Shown: positions 1-8,558, counted from the first letter of the stretch. The stretch: 64,000 nt of DNA from JAGVSR01 sp964458265 (GCA_964458265.1 CAYWIF010000009.1:1-64000); one strand, 5' to 3'. Notes: generated by a model from the sequence alone, not told the origin. Translations and numbers: made by a program.

Positions 1-60
1 GAAGGAAGCATAGCGGGCGTTGCGCCAATTCTTTCGCAAATTGAAGTTGTTACGAGCCAT
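1..60 (-). CDS. Possible 5' end of a divergent gene, cut by the window start
   Basis: Reading the minus strand from the ATG at 60 gives 20 codons without a stop, beginning MARNNFNLRKNW, and the frame runs off the left edge. The gene would diverge from groES. The only ribosome-binding-like sequence (AGGGG) sits about two bases from the ATG, which is closer than usual, so the start is weakly supported. The product is not recognisable from 20 residues. Confidence 0.25.
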   Translation of the reverse strand, partial: MARNNFNLRKNWRNARYASF

Positions 61-75
61 GACCCCTGTGTGCTC

Positions 76-105
76 TTGACATTTCGGGGGGTGCCGCAGT
101 ATTTC
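76..105 (+). promoter_or_regulatory. Predicted groESL promoter
   Basis: TTGACA at 76-81 is followed after about 17-18 bases by TATTTC near 100-105. The upstream CTTGAC context also fits alphaproteobacterial RpoH or housekeeping -35 boxes. Transcription would start around 110-113, just ahead of or inside the CIRCE-like operator, which is the usual arrangement for HrcA-repressed groESL operons. Which sigma factor is used cannot be decided from the sequence. Confidence 0.55.
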
Positions 106-113
106 CTCGGCTG

Positions 114-140
114 TTGGCACTCTCAATATCAGTTTGCTAG
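114..140 (+). promoter_or_regulatory. CIRCE-like HrcA operator, degenerate right arm
   Basis: The left arm TTGGCACTC (114-122) matches 8 of 9 bases of the CIRCE arm TTAGCACTC. After exactly nine bases the right arm GTTTGCTAG (132-140) matches 6 of 9 bases of GAGTGCTAA. The position directly downstream of the predicted promoter and before groES is where HrcA sites occur in alphaproteobacteria. The imperfect right arm may weaken binding. hrcA itself is not in the window. Confidence 0.6.
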
Positions 141-216
141 CAAGCCTTCCGGCACCGGTCTGTGCCGGTATTTGGCGAACGAAACTCCTCCTGCAACCCC
201 CGGAGCAACCTCGACA

Positions 217-507
217 ATGAAGTTCCGTCCTCTCCATGACCGCGTGGTGGTCAAACGCGCCGACGCCGAAACCAAGTCGGCCGGCGGCATCATTATTCCC
301 GACACCGCAGGCGAAAAGCCCCAGCAGGGTGAAGTCGTCGCCGCCGGTCCCGGCGCACGCGACGAAACCGGCAAGATCGTCCCTCTCGACGTCAAGAAGG
401 GCGACAAGGTGCTGTTCGGCAAGTGGTCAGGCACCGAAGTCAAGATTGACGGTCAGGATCTCCTGATCATGAAGGAAAGCGACATTATGGGCGTGCTGGA
501 CAAGTAA
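217..507 (+). CDS. groES: Co-chaperonin GroES (Hsp10)
   Basis: GroES is the seven-subunit lid that closes the GroEL cage and drives ATP-dependent folding of cytosolic proteins. The 96-residue protein begins MKFRPLHDRVVVKR, which is the family N-terminus. It carries the mobile-loop region around residues 17-33 (KSAGGIIIPD) that contacts GroEL, and ends with the conserved LIMKESDIMGVL strand. The frame is open further upstream to 70, but those codons overlap the promoter and the CIRCE-like site and do not resemble GroES, so ATG 217 is taken as the start. groEL follows after 69 bases, making a standard groESL operon under likely HrcA control. Confidence 0.97.
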   Translation: MKFRPLHDRVVVKRADAETKSAGGIIIPDTAGEKPQQGEVVAAGPGARDETGKIVPLDVKKGDKVLFGKWSGTEVKIDGQDLLIMKESDIMGVLDK

Positions 508-576
508 GTCCGCGCTGCCGTCTTCGCACCTGCGTCCCACAGTCAACAGTTCCCCAATTCACAGGAGTTCTGCCCC

Positions 577-2220
577 ATGGCAGCCAAAGACGTGAAATTT
601 GCTTCCGATGCCCGCGAGCGCATGCTGCGTGGCGTCGATACGCTCGCCAACGCCGTCAAGGTCACGCTGGGTCCTAAGGGCCGCAACGTCATCATCGAAA
701 AGTCGTTCGGCGCGCCGCGCACAACAAAGGACGGCGTGACCGTCGCCAAGGAAATCGAGCTCGAAGACAAGTTCGAAAACATGGGCGCGCAGATGTTGCG
801 CGAAGTCGCCTCCAAGACGAACGACGTCGCCGGCGACGGCACCACGACCGCAACCGTTCTTGCCCAGTCGATCGTCCGCGAAGGCTTGAAGTCGGTGGCC
901 GCCGGCATGAATCCGATGGATCTGAAGCGCGGCATCGACAAAGCCGTCGTCCAGGTCATTGCCGAAATCGGCAAGAAGGCCAAAAAGGTCAAGGATTCGT
1001 CCGAGATCGCGCAGGTCGGTACCATCTCGGCCAATGGCGAGACAGCTATCGGCGACATGATCGCCAAGGCCATGCAGAAGGTCGGCAACGAAGGCGTCAT
1101 CACGGTCGAGGAAGCCAAGAGCCTCGAAAGCGAACTCGATGTTGTGGAAGGGATGCAGTTCGATCGCGGCTACCTGTCGCCCTACTTCATCACGAACGCG
1201 GACAAGATGGTCGCCGAACTCGACGACCCCTACATTCTCATTCACGAGAAGAAGCTTTCGGGCCTGCAGCAGTTGCTGCCGGTTCTCGAAGCCGTGGTCC
1301 AGACCGGACGCCCGCTGCTCATCATCGCTGAAGAAGTCGAAGGCGAGGCACTCGCGACACTGGTGGTCAACAAGCTGCGCGGCGGCCTCAAGGTTGCCGC
1401 CGTCAAGGCTCCTGGCTTCGGCGATCGCCGCAAGGCCATGCTGGAGGATATTGCTGTCCTCACCGGCGGCCAGACGATCTCGGAAGATCTCGGCATCAAG
1501 CTTGAGAACGTGACGCTGCAAATGCTCGGCCGCGCCAAGCGCGTGACGATCACCAAGGATGACACGACGATCGTCGATGGCTCGGGCAAGAAGAAGGACA
1601 TCGAAGCCCGCGTGGCACAGATCAAGGCGCAGATCGAGGAAACAACCTCGGACTATGATCGCGAGAAGCTGCAGGAGCGCCTTGCCAAGCTCGCCGGCGG
1701 CGTCGCCGTCATCAAGGTTGGCGGCGCGACCGAAGTGGAAGTGAAGGAGCGTAAGGATCGCGTCGACGACGCGCTGAACGCCACACGCGCAGCCGTCGAA
1801 GAGGGCGTGGTTCCGGGCGGCGGCGTAATGCTGCTCAAGGCCTCGGCCGCAATCACCGTGAAGGGTGACAACGAAGACCAGGAAGCCGGCATCCAGATCA
1901 TCCGCCGCGCGCTCCAGTCTCCGATCCGCCAGATCGCAGAGAACGCTGGTGTCGAAGGCTCGATCGTGGTCGGCAAGGTGCTCGAAGCCAAGGGCGCCAA
2001 CTACGGCTACGACGCACAGAACGACGAGTACGGCGACATGATCGAAAAGGGCATCATCGACCCTGCAAAGGTCGTTCGCACCGCACTTCAGGATGCGGCC
2101 TCGATCGCCGGCCTGCTCATCACCACCGAAGCCGGCATCGCCGAGCGTCCCAAGAAGGACTCGGGCGGCGGAATGCCGGGCGGCATGGGTGGAATGGGCG
2201 GCATGGGCGACATGATGTAA
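577..2220 (+). CDS. groEL: Chaperonin GroEL (Hsp60)
   Basis: GroEL forms the double-ring folding chamber that works with GroES. The 547-residue protein has the usual length and start (MAAKDVKFASDARERML). The ATP-site residues are visible as KDG (Asp52) and GDGTTTATVL (Asp87). The apical domain lies roughly at residues 190-375, and the C-terminus is the typical GGM-repeat tail ending GDMM. AGGAG about ten bases before the ATG is the ribosome-binding site. All family landmarks are present and nothing suggests a divergent paralogue. Long open frames on the opposite strand are compositional shadows. Confidence 0.98.
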   Translation: MAAKDVKFASDARERMLRGVDTLANAVKVTLGPKGRNVIIEKSFGAPRTTKDGVTVAKEIELEDKFENMGAQMLREVASKTNDVAGDGTTTATVLAQSIVREGLKSVAAGMNPMDLKRGIDKAVVQVIAEIGKKAKKVKDSSEIAQVGTISANGETAIGDMIAKAMQKVGNEGVITVEEAKSLESELDVVEGMQFDRGYLSPYFITNADKMVAELDDPYILIHEKKLSGLQQLLPVLEAVVQTGRPLLIIAEEVEGEALATLVVNKLRGGLKVAAVKAPGFGDRRKAMLEDIAVLTGGQTISEDLGIKLENVTLQMLGRAKRVTITKDDTTIVDGSGKKKDIEARVAQIKAQIEETTSDYDREKLQERLAKLAGGVAVIKVGGATEVEVKERKDRVDDALNATRAAVEEGVVPGGGVMLLKASAAITVKGDNEDQEAGIQIIRRALQSPIRQIAENAGVEGSIVVGKVLEAKGANYGYDAQNDEYGDMIEKGIIDPAKVVRTALQDAASIAGLLITTEAGIAERPKKDSGGGMPGGMGGMGGMGDMM

Positions 2221-2245
2221 GCCACGCTTCGCTAATGCGCGATTG

Positions 2246-2285
2246 AATAGCGCCCCCGGATCCGTCCTGGGGCGCTATTTTGTTT
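2246..2285 (+). terminator. Rho-independent terminator of groESL
   Basis: An 11-bp perfect stem (AATAGCGCCCC at 2246-2256 with GGGGCGCTATT at 2269-2279) encloses a 12-base loop and runs into a T-rich tract TTTTGTTT. It lies 25 bases after the groEL stop and separates it from the convergent DUF502 gene. The A/T ends of the stem may also allow some termination from the other side. Confidence 0.9.
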
Positions 2286-2308
2286 CTAGATGCGTTGTTA
2301 CAGTGTGG

Positions 2309-2956
2309 TCAGACCGGTCGCGGAAGGCCCGGCGCCGGCGTGGGAGAAGTGACGCCCATCGATACATAGACGCTCATCAGTTCGTCGACGCCGCCTTCAG
2401 CGGGACGGATCCAAGATTGCGGCACGTAAAGCAACGCGCCCCCGACCGGGACAGGCGCAGACGGGATGAGTATCCCGACATAATCCTGCGTGCCGATCAG
2501 GACTGTCTTTGGCGAAGGCAAAAGAGCAAGTACGGCCGCACCTGGCTCGCCGCCGAAGAAACACCAAACCGGCGACATGCTTTTGAGATCACCGCTGCCG
2601 TTCTTGGTATCCACGATCGACGTGAATCGCTTCGAAAGATCATAGACGCTGCCGATAATGGGGATGCGCGTCACCGCGCGGTCCATGATGCTGGAGAGCA
2701 TGTCGCCGATGCGACTCTCGAACAGCAGACCCAGGATGTAGATCGCGACGAGAAGCGCGAGCAGGCCAATGACGTACGGAGCGAAGGATCGCGCTCCGAC
2801 CCCGATACCCAGCGAAACGAGAATGCGGCCAAACGAACTGCTCGGGCCGATGTAGTCGTTCAAAAATGAAACGACCCATCCCGTCACGGCGACCGTGAGG
2901 ATGAGAGGCAGCAAGGCCAACAGACCGGCTAGAAACACCCGCGTGATACGGCTCAT
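2309..2956 (-). CDS. DUF502 family inner-membrane protein
   Basis: This 215-residue protein begins MSRITRVFLAGLLALLPL. The start at 2956 is chosen because a GGGGGAG ribosome-binding site precedes it; the frame extends to 3166 but that part is not family-like. Two hydrophobic segments (about residues 7-30 and 50-77) are followed by the DUF502 signature around IPIIGSVYDLSKRF and the soluble part with FGGEPG and PVPVGGALLYVP. DUF502 proteins are conserved inner-membrane proteins of unknown function; plant relatives are called LCV/COV. The C-terminus is proline-rich. It converges with groEL. Confidence 0.85.
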   Translation of the reverse strand: MSRITRVFLAGLLALLPLILTVAVTGWVVSFLNDYIGPSSSFGRILVSLGIGVGARSFAPYVIGLLALLVAIYILGLLFESRIGDMLSSIMDRAVTRIPIIGSVYDLSKRFTSIVDTKNGSGDLKSMSPVWCFFGGEPGAAVLALLPSPKTVLIGTQDYVGILIPSAPVPVGGALLYVPQSWIRPAEGGVDELMSVYVSMGVTSPTPAPGLPRPV

Positions 2957-3197
2957 GGTCTTGCACTCCCCCGTTCGCTTGCAAATTGCAGTGCGATTCG
3001 CCCGTGTTTTCAAATTAACGTAAACGCTCGAGGCCGCCATGGGCGCATGCTGGAACGATCCTGGCGGCGTTCGATCGTTAGGTCTAAGTACTATTACGAG
3101 ATGGCACAAATCCATCCATCGATATTGTTGCTTTGGCCCCGTATGTGCGTCGGGTTTGCTGTTCAATCGTTAAGACGAATGCAGGACGCGCGCTCCG

Positions 3198-4061
3198 TTG
3201 TCTATCCGGCCGATACAAACCGACGAGGATTTCGCCACCGCGATGACATTGCTCGCGCAGGGCTTCCCGGCCATGCCGCGCTCCAATTGGACCGCCTACT
3301 TCGACCGGCTCCATAAGCTCGGCGACAATGCGCGAGCCGGTGTACCGCCTGGCTATCTCTTGGCCACCGACAACGGTTCGACCGGCGTGATCGTCACACC
3401 TGCCTCCGTCCGCAGACACCGCGACGGATCGAAGGCGTTGATCGTAAATTTATCGAGCTGGTACGTTCAACAATCCGATCGCTGGCGCGCGGGCCGCATG
3501 CTGCTGGCCGTACTGCAACGGCACGATGCCATCTACACGGATCTGACGCCGACGAAAGACGTGCAAAGGGTACTGGTCAGCCTCGGCTTCGTTCCACTCA
3601 ATTCAGGCGTCACAATCACCGTGCTTCCGGCCTTCGCGGTCCTGCCCGCCAGCGGAATGCGGGTCCGCATTTTGAACGAACGAGAGCCGTCGCTGCCCGC
3701 GTCCGAATTCGAAATGCTGACGGCACACCGCGCCGTCGGCTGCATTGCAGCCATTCTGGACACCGGCGACAGCGCCATGCCGTTGCTTTTCCGCAAACGG
3801 ATGCTCAAAGGTGTACCGGCCATAAAACTCATTTATTGCCCGGATGTGGCGAAGTTCCAGTCCGCCCTCCCGGCTGTGGCGCGCTTCCTGCTCAGACGCG
3901 GCGCGGCATTAATGATGGCCGACGACATTGGCCAGGCCCTGAGCTCGGGGCAATTGCAGCGCCATCGGTCGCTGAAATTCGTGCGGCCAGGCGCGGGACT
4001 TGCATTTGAGCCGAACAGTATCGACCACACGAGCTCGGAACTCGCTCTGCTCGATCTTTAA
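3198..4061 (+). CDS. GNAT-like acyltransferase domain protein, first gene of an ACP/ligase cassette
   Basis: The 287-residue protein begins SIRPIQTDEDFATAMTLL, a typical first strand and helix of the GCN5-related N-acetyltransferase fold, and weak GNAT features continue to about residue 140 (LIVNLSSWYV; AGRMLLAVL; LVSLGFVPL). The second half (150-287) may be a second degenerate GNAT-like domain. The start is TTG at 3198; the next ATG at 3242 would remove the first strand. The stop lies 9 bases before an acyl carrier protein gene, so it probably belongs to the same transcript. A role moving an acyl group from the downstream carrier protein to an acceptor is inference. The substrate is unknown. 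Confidence 0.6.
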   Translation: MSIRPIQTDEDFATAMTLLAQGFPAMPRSNWTAYFDRLHKLGDNARAGVPPGYLLATDNGSTGVIVTPASVRRHRDGSKALIVNLSSWYVQQSDRWRAGRMLLAVLQRHDAIYTDLTPTKDVQRVLVSLGFVPLNSGVTITVLPAFAVLPASGMRVRILNEREPSLPASEFEMLTAHRAVGCIAAILDTGDSAMPLLFRKRMLKGVPAIKLIYCPDVAKFQSALPAVARFLLRRGAALMMADDIGQALSSGQLQRHRSLKFVRPGAGLAFEPNSIDHTSSELALLDL

Positions 4062-4070
4062 CCATCAGCA

Positions 4071-4385
4071 ATGGACCTTCGTTTGATGTCGACACCAGCT
4101 TATGCCACCCGTGCCTCATCCGGCGTGCAAGTCGAGTTGGTCCTTGGAGCAATGGAGGACTTCTTCAAACAAGTCGCTCCGGGTGCATTATCGGCTCCGC
4201 TCACGGCAGAAACGCGGATGCTCGGCTCCGGGCTGCTCGACAGTCTTTCGATGCTGCAGTTGACGACCCATCTCTCGGAGGCGTTCGGCGTCGAATTCGA
4301 GGACGACGACTTCACGGAGGAGAACTTCGTGACCGCAGGCCGGATCGCTGCGCTCATATCGGCAAAGCTTGCGCGGAGCGGCTGA
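4071..4385 (+). CDS. Acyl carrier protein (phosphopantetheine-binding)
   Basis: This is a 104-residue stand-alone carrier protein. The 4'-phosphopantetheine site is DSLS in the context GLLDSLSMLQL, making Ser58 the attachment residue. The acidic FEDDDFTEENF segment in the last third is typical of the ACP/PCP fold. It differs from the fatty-acid ACP in its long N-terminus and in using LLDSL rather than the AcpP-type LGADSLD. An alternative start is ATG 4086. Its stop overlaps the ATG of the AMP ligase by one base, implying translational coupling, so the ligase probably loads this carrier. Confidence 0.88.
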   Translation: MDLRLMSTPAYATRASSGVQVELVLGAMEDFFKQVAPGALSAPLTAETRMLGSGLLDSLSMLQLTTHLSEAFGVEFEDDDFTEENFVTAGRIAALISAKLARSG

Positions 4386-5914
4386 TGGCCCCTGTCCTGC
4401 TACACGATATTCTGCGCAGGACGGCAGCGGGCACGCCCCAGTCGCCGGCCATCATCGATGGAGACCGCCAGTACAGCTACAGCGACCTTGAGCGGGATTG
4501 CGCGCGGCTTGCCGCGGCAATTTCGGCGGCCGGCGTGACACGCGGCGACCGCGTGGCAATCCTCCTCCCGAAGTCGTTCGACGAGTGCGCTGCTATTTTC
4601 GCCGTGAGCTGCGCCGGCGGTGTGTTCATTCCAATCAACCCCGTTATGAAGCCGCAGCAGATTGCGCACATTCTAGATGACAGTGAAGCCCGCTGCCTGA
4701 TCACCAATTCCGCCGAAGCCCGCAAGCTGATCGAATACGTGGGGCCACTTTCTGATTTACAGATTGTTCTGGTGGACGGTGAACGTCAAGATTTGCAGCC
4801 TGCGGCGGCTGCCAAGGGAATTGGCGAGGACCTCGCTGCCATTCTCTACACATCGGGTTCGACGGGGCCGCCGAAGGGCGTCATGCTTTCGCATGCCAAT
4901 CTGTTGGCAGGGACGCGCATCGTGCGCACATACCTTAACATTGGACCGGACGATCGCATTCTTTCGATCCTGCCGTTCAGCTTCGACTATGGATTGAATC
5001 AGCTTCTTACTGTCGTCGAGCAGGGCGCAACGATCGTGCTGGGATCGTTCCAACTCGGCGATCAGATCGTATCGGCGCTTGCGAAGCATCGCATCACCGG
5101 CCTGGCGGGCGTTCCAACCATCTGGGCCATACTGACGAAGGCGGCACCCGCATTGCAGCGGACGCCGCTCCCGCATCTGCGGTACATCACCAACTCGGGG
5201 GGAGCGGTTCCGGAAGCTACCGTACGGCGGCTCGCAGAAATGCTGCCCGCAACGCAGATTTTCCTCATGTACGGTTTGACGGAGGCATTCCGCTCAACGT
5301 TCCTGCCACCGGAAGAGGTTGCGCGCCGCCCGACATCGATTGGCAAGGCCATTCCCGAATGTGAGGTCTTTCCGGTGTCACCGGACGGTCGCCGGGCCGG
5401 GCCGGGCGAGCCGGGTATTCTCGTCCATCGCGGCCCCACGGTGTCTCTGGGATATTGGCGTCGGCCGGAAGACACGATGCGCGTGCTCAAGCCCAATCCA
5501 CTGCGCAATGCAGATGAAGGTGCCGATATCGTCTGCTACTCGGGCGATCTCGTCGTGGAGGACGATGAGGGCTTCCTCTATTTCGTCGGCCGTCAGGACG
5601 CGATGATCAAATCCGCGGGCTACAGGGTCAGTCCGACAGAAGTGGAGGACGTACTGATGAGCGGCGGCGCGTTCCGGCAGATTGCCGTCATCGGATTGCC
5701 GGACGAATGGGCCGGCCAAAAGGTTTGCGCCGTCGGCGTCGCATCGAATGGGCCGGTCGATACCGCCAGCGTACTCAAGGATGCGGCCGCACGATTACCG
5801 GGGCACATGGTGCCGGCACGCATCGATCTCGTGGATGCTCTGCCCCAAACACCGAACGGAAAGGTGGATTACAAAGCGCTCGTCGCGGAGCGAACGGCGG
5901 CGAGACCGGCATGA
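4385..5914 (+). CDS. AMP-dependent acyl-CoA/acyl-ACP ligase, exosortase-A-associated type
   Basis: A 509-residue member of the ANL adenylating superfamily. The P-loop is YTSGSTGPPKG at about 155-165, the A5 motif is YGLTE, the A7/A8 region is SGDLVVEDDEGFLYF then GRQDAMIKSAGYRVSP, and the C-terminal catalytic lysine is in PNGKVDYK (Lys493). The enzyme would adenylate a carboxylic acid and transfer it to a pantetheine thiol, here most likely the adjacent ACP. The pairing of an ACP, an AMP ligase and a group IV PLP decarboxylase resembles the set that accompanies exosortase A loci (TIGR03098/TIGR03099 families). Its last bases ATGA overlap the decarboxylase start. The substrate acid cannot be read from the sequence. 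Confidence 0.85.
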   Translation: MAPVLLHDILRRTAAGTPQSPAIIDGDRQYSYSDLERDCARLAAAISAAGVTRGDRVAILLPKSFDECAAIFAVSCAGGVFIPINPVMKPQQIAHILDDSEARCLITNSAEARKLIEYVGPLSDLQIVLVDGERQDLQPAAAAKGIGEDLAAILYTSGSTGPPKGVMLSHANLLAGTRIVRTYLNIGPDDRILSILPFSFDYGLNQLLTVVEQGATIVLGSFQLGDQIVSALAKHRITGLAGVPTIWAILTKAAPALQRTPLPHLRYITNSGGAVPEATVRRLAEMLPATQIFLMYGLTEAFRSTFLPPEEVARRPTSIGKAIPECEVFPVSPDGRRAGPGEPGILVHRGPTVSLGYWRRPEDTMRVLKPNPLRNADEGADIVCYSGDLVVEDDEGFLYFVGRQDAMIKSAGYRVSPTEVEDVLMSGGAFRQIAVIGLPDEWAGQKVCAVGVASNGPVDTASVLKDAAARLPGHMVPARIDLVDALPQTPNGKVDYKALVAERTAARPA

Positions 5915-7257
5915 ACATCTTTTCTGGGAAAGACCTAACCCCAACTGTCATGCCCTTGGCCGACACACTGGTAACCGAGAACTTCGGCGTTCGTGACGGC
6001 GTTCTCACTGTTGGCGGTCTCGCCGTGGATGAACTGGCCGAAGCATTCGGCTCCCCGCTCTATGTCTACGACGGCGATGTGATTGAGCGCAGATATCGCG
6101 CGTTGACAGCGGCACTCTCCGGCTTTGCGGACGTTTACTACTCGATCAAGGCGAACCCCAATCCGTCGGTGGCGCGGTTGCTGGTCGAGGCCGGCGCGGG
6201 ACTGGAAGTCGCATCGGGCGCAGAATTGTTGATTGCCGAGGCGGCAGGAGCCTCCGCCGGCAAAATTCTATTTGCAGGTCCCGGCAAAGGCTTGCACGAA
6301 CTCGATCTCGCCATTGCGCGCGGCATCGGGGAAATCCATGTCGAGAGCTTCGAAGAAATCAATCTGGCCGCCGAACTTGCATCGGCGCATGGCCGGGTCG
6401 CGAAGATCGCAATTCGCATCAATCCCTCATCCGCGGCGCAAGGCGGTGCGATGCGGATGGGTGGCAAACCAACGGCCTTCGGATTCGACGAAGAGACGAT
6501 TGGGGATGTGCTGGCGGCCGTCTCGGTGCATCCGTCGCTCGAATTGACGGGCGTGCATCTCTTCGCTGGAACCCAAATCCTCGATGCAGACGTGCTCCTT
6601 GCGCAGTGGGCTTACGGATTGAAGCTCGCCGCTGCGGTCGCGCATGCGGCCGGCAAGACGGCCCTGCGGATCGATCTCGGGGGCGGGCTCGGCATTCCCT
6701 ATCACGACGGGGACAAGCCGCTCGATCTGGGCGCGGTCTCGGCCGGCGCGCTACGGCTCAACCGGGAACGGATGGGTGATCCGGTTCTCGCTGCGTCCCA
6801 GATCCATATCGAACCGGGCCGGTATCTCACTGGACCGGCCGGCGTCTATCTGTCTCGCGTGCGTGCGGTGAAAATTTCGCGCGGCCAACGGTTCATCATC
6901 GGCGACGGCGGGATGCACCATCACCTTGCGGCGTCCGGCAACCTCGGGCAAGTCATCAAGCGCGACTACCCAATCGTCGCGGCAAGTCTGATGGCAAACC
7001 GTGATCTATCCCGCGCGACAGTCGCGGGACCGCTTTGTACCCCGCTCGACACGCTGGGCCGGCAAGCGCACCTTCCCGAAATGCGAGCAGGCGACTTGCT
7101 GGCCATTCTACAATCGGGCGCATATGGCTTGACCGCGAGTCCGGTCGGGTTTCTCTCACACCCTATGCCGGCGGAAGTCCTGGTTCGCGACGGCACGGCC
7201 ACGCTCATCAGACCCGCAGGCGACTTCTCGGCTCCGATGGTCAATGCCGCAGGGTGA
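5911..7257 (+). CDS. PLP-dependent decarboxylase, DapDC/ornithine-type fold, exosortase-A-associated subfamily
   Basis: The start is ATG 5911, overlapping the ligase stop by four bases; the frame is open to 5707 but that part lies inside the ligase. The 448-residue protein has the alanine-racemase-like barrel with the PLP lysine in YYSIKANPN (Lys80), the EPGR phosphate/dimer loop (HIEPGRYL), and SGAYG near the C-terminus. The diaminopimelate decarboxylase motif CESGD is replaced by GPLCTPLDTLG, which is what I recall of the exosortase-A-associated decarboxylases (TIGR03099) rather than LysA. It probably decarboxylates an amino acid, free or bound to the upstream ACP. A lysA function is less likely given the motif change and context. 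Confidence 0.85.
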   Translation: MNIFSGKDLTPTVMPLADTLVTENFGVRDGVLTVGGLAVDELAEAFGSPLYVYDGDVIERRYRALTAALSGFADVYYSIKANPNPSVARLLVEAGAGLEVASGAELLIAEAAGASAGKILFAGPGKGLHELDLAIARGIGEIHVESFEEINLAAELASAHGRVAKIAIRINPSSAAQGGAMRMGGKPTAFGFDEETIGDVLAAVSVHPSLELTGVHLFAGTQILDADVLLAQWAYGLKLAAAVAHAAGKTALRIDLGGGLGIPYHDGDKPLDLGAVSAGALRLNRERMGDPVLAASQIHIEPGRYLTGPAGVYLSRVRAVKISRGQRFIIGDGGMHHHLAASGNLGQVIKRDYPIVAASLMANRDLSRATVAGPLCTPLDTLGRQAHLPEMRAGDLLAILQSGAYGLTASPVGFLSHPMPAEVLVRDGTATLIRPAGDFSAPMVNAAG

Positions 7258-7283
7258 TAGGACGCGGACGGAACGCGCAAAAT

Positions 7284-8558
7284 TCAAGCGATCGCGCCAT
7301 AGAAAAGCGCTGCGGCTGTTCCGATCGCAATAGCAACGGCTGCTGCGGCCATCATTCTCTTGCCGAACTGTGCGCCGCCTGTCGCCCAGCCAATGACGGC
7401 TTTCGCTACGGTGTTTACGGCGACAACGATTAGAATGGCGTTGGCGGCGAGGGCGACTTTCGCCTCATCGGATGCCAGACGCGACATCGACAACGTCATG
7501 GCATCCACATCGGCGATGCCCGAGAGGGCCGCGAGCGCATACACGCCCTGACCGCTGCCGATCTGGGTGAGGATTTTCGTTGCGACAGTAATTGCAGTCA
7601 GGATCAGGCCGAACTTCAATACCGTCACGAGTTCGAATGGGTTGGTCAATTTCAACCGGCCGCGTTCGACGCCGTCCTTTTGCTGGCGCAGGAAATAAAA
7701 TGCCGCGCCCAGGAGTGCTGCGCCTCCCAGACCAATCGGCAGCACGATCACTGGCAGGACGGCCGCACCCACCGCGGCAACGACGGCGAGAACGCGCGCC
7801 GCCATCGTGGCCGAGGCGAACAGAGCGCCGGCCGCGAGTGGCGCTGCCTTCTCAGGGTGTTCCTTCGCCATTTCAGCAAGCGTGACGGTGACGGCGGTCG
7901 AGGATGCAAGGCCGCCCGCGATGCCCGTCATCACGATGCCGGCCTCGTCGCCGACTGCCTTGATCGCAATGTATCCGGCAAAGGAGATGGCAGCGATCAT
8001 GACCGTCAGCAGCCACATCTCGAATGGGTTCACGGTATCCCACGGATCGATGGTGCGATTGGGGAGTAGCGGCAAAAGTATGAACGTCATCGCCGCAAGC
8101 AACAGGCCCGAGCGCAGTTCCACCCAGGAAATTCGCCCTACCCAACCATGCAAGACATCCTTGAACGCAAGGAGCGCGGCGACCGCGACACCCATCGCTC
8201 CGGCTACGGCCATGTCGCCCGCAACCGCGAAGGCGCCGAGCGCAAAGGCGAGCATCGCGGCCACGACGGTTGTCGCTCCGAAGGTCTGTTCCGTCACCGC
8301 CTCACGGTAGCGGAAGAGGAGAATGACACCGCTGTACACGGCAAATGCGAGCGCCAGTGCGACGAGGCCATCCTTGCCACGCAGGACGACCAACGCGCCC
8401 CAGACGCCGCCGAGGAGACCGCCGAGCGTGAACGTTCTCAGTCCTGCGGCGCGATTGCCTTCAGGCTCGTCGCGCGATTTCCACCCGCGCTCAAGTCCGA
8501 TGAGAAATCCGATGGCGATCGCAACGCCCAGGCGCTGGAAGAGTTCTAAGGTTTCCAT
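7284..8558 (-). CDS. MgtC/SapB family membrane protein with DUF4010
   Basis: A 424-residue integral membrane protein. The N-terminal MgtC/SapB domain (about 1-130) has the signature FLIGLERGWKSRD, followed by further hydrophobic helices of the DUF4010 domain to residue 424 (for example ISFAGYIAIKAVGDEAG). Long MgtC-DUF4010 proteins are common in Proteobacteria; their substrate is not established, and roles in Mg2+ or envelope homeostasis are suggested for short MgtC proteins. It converges with the decarboxylase gene with only 26 bases between the stops. The minus-strand terminator at 8635-8666 separates it from DUF4167 upstream. Confidence 0.85.
   Translation of the reverse strand: METLELFQRLGVAIAIGFLIGLERGWKSRDEPEGNRAAGLRTFTLGGLLGGVWGALVVLRGKDGLVALALAFAVYSGVILLFRYREAVTEQTFGATTVVAAMLAFALGAFAVAGDMAVAGAMGVAVAALLAFKDVLHGWVGRISWVELRSGLLLAAMTFILLPLLPNRTIDPWDTVNPFEMWLLTVMIAAISFAGYIAIKAVGDEAGIVMTGIAGGLASSTAVTVTLAEMAKEHPEKAAPLAAGALFASATMAARVLAVVAAVGAAVLPVIVLPIGLGGAALLGAAFYFLRQQKDGVERGRLKLTNPFELVTVLKFGLILTAITVATKILTQIGSGQGVYALAALSGIADVDAMTLSMSRLASDEAKVALAANAILIVVAVNTVAKAVIGWATGGAQFGKRMMAAAAVAIAIGTAAALFYGAIA

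Noticed and set aside
559..1521. 320-residue open frame on the minus strand opposite groEL
   Set aside because: It is a shadow of a high-GC gene: no ribosome-binding site, no family resemblance, and it lies fully inside groEL.
5911..7257. Call as lysA (diaminopimelate decarboxylase)
   Set aside because: CESGD is replaced by CTPLD and the gene is coupled to an ACP and an acyl ligase.
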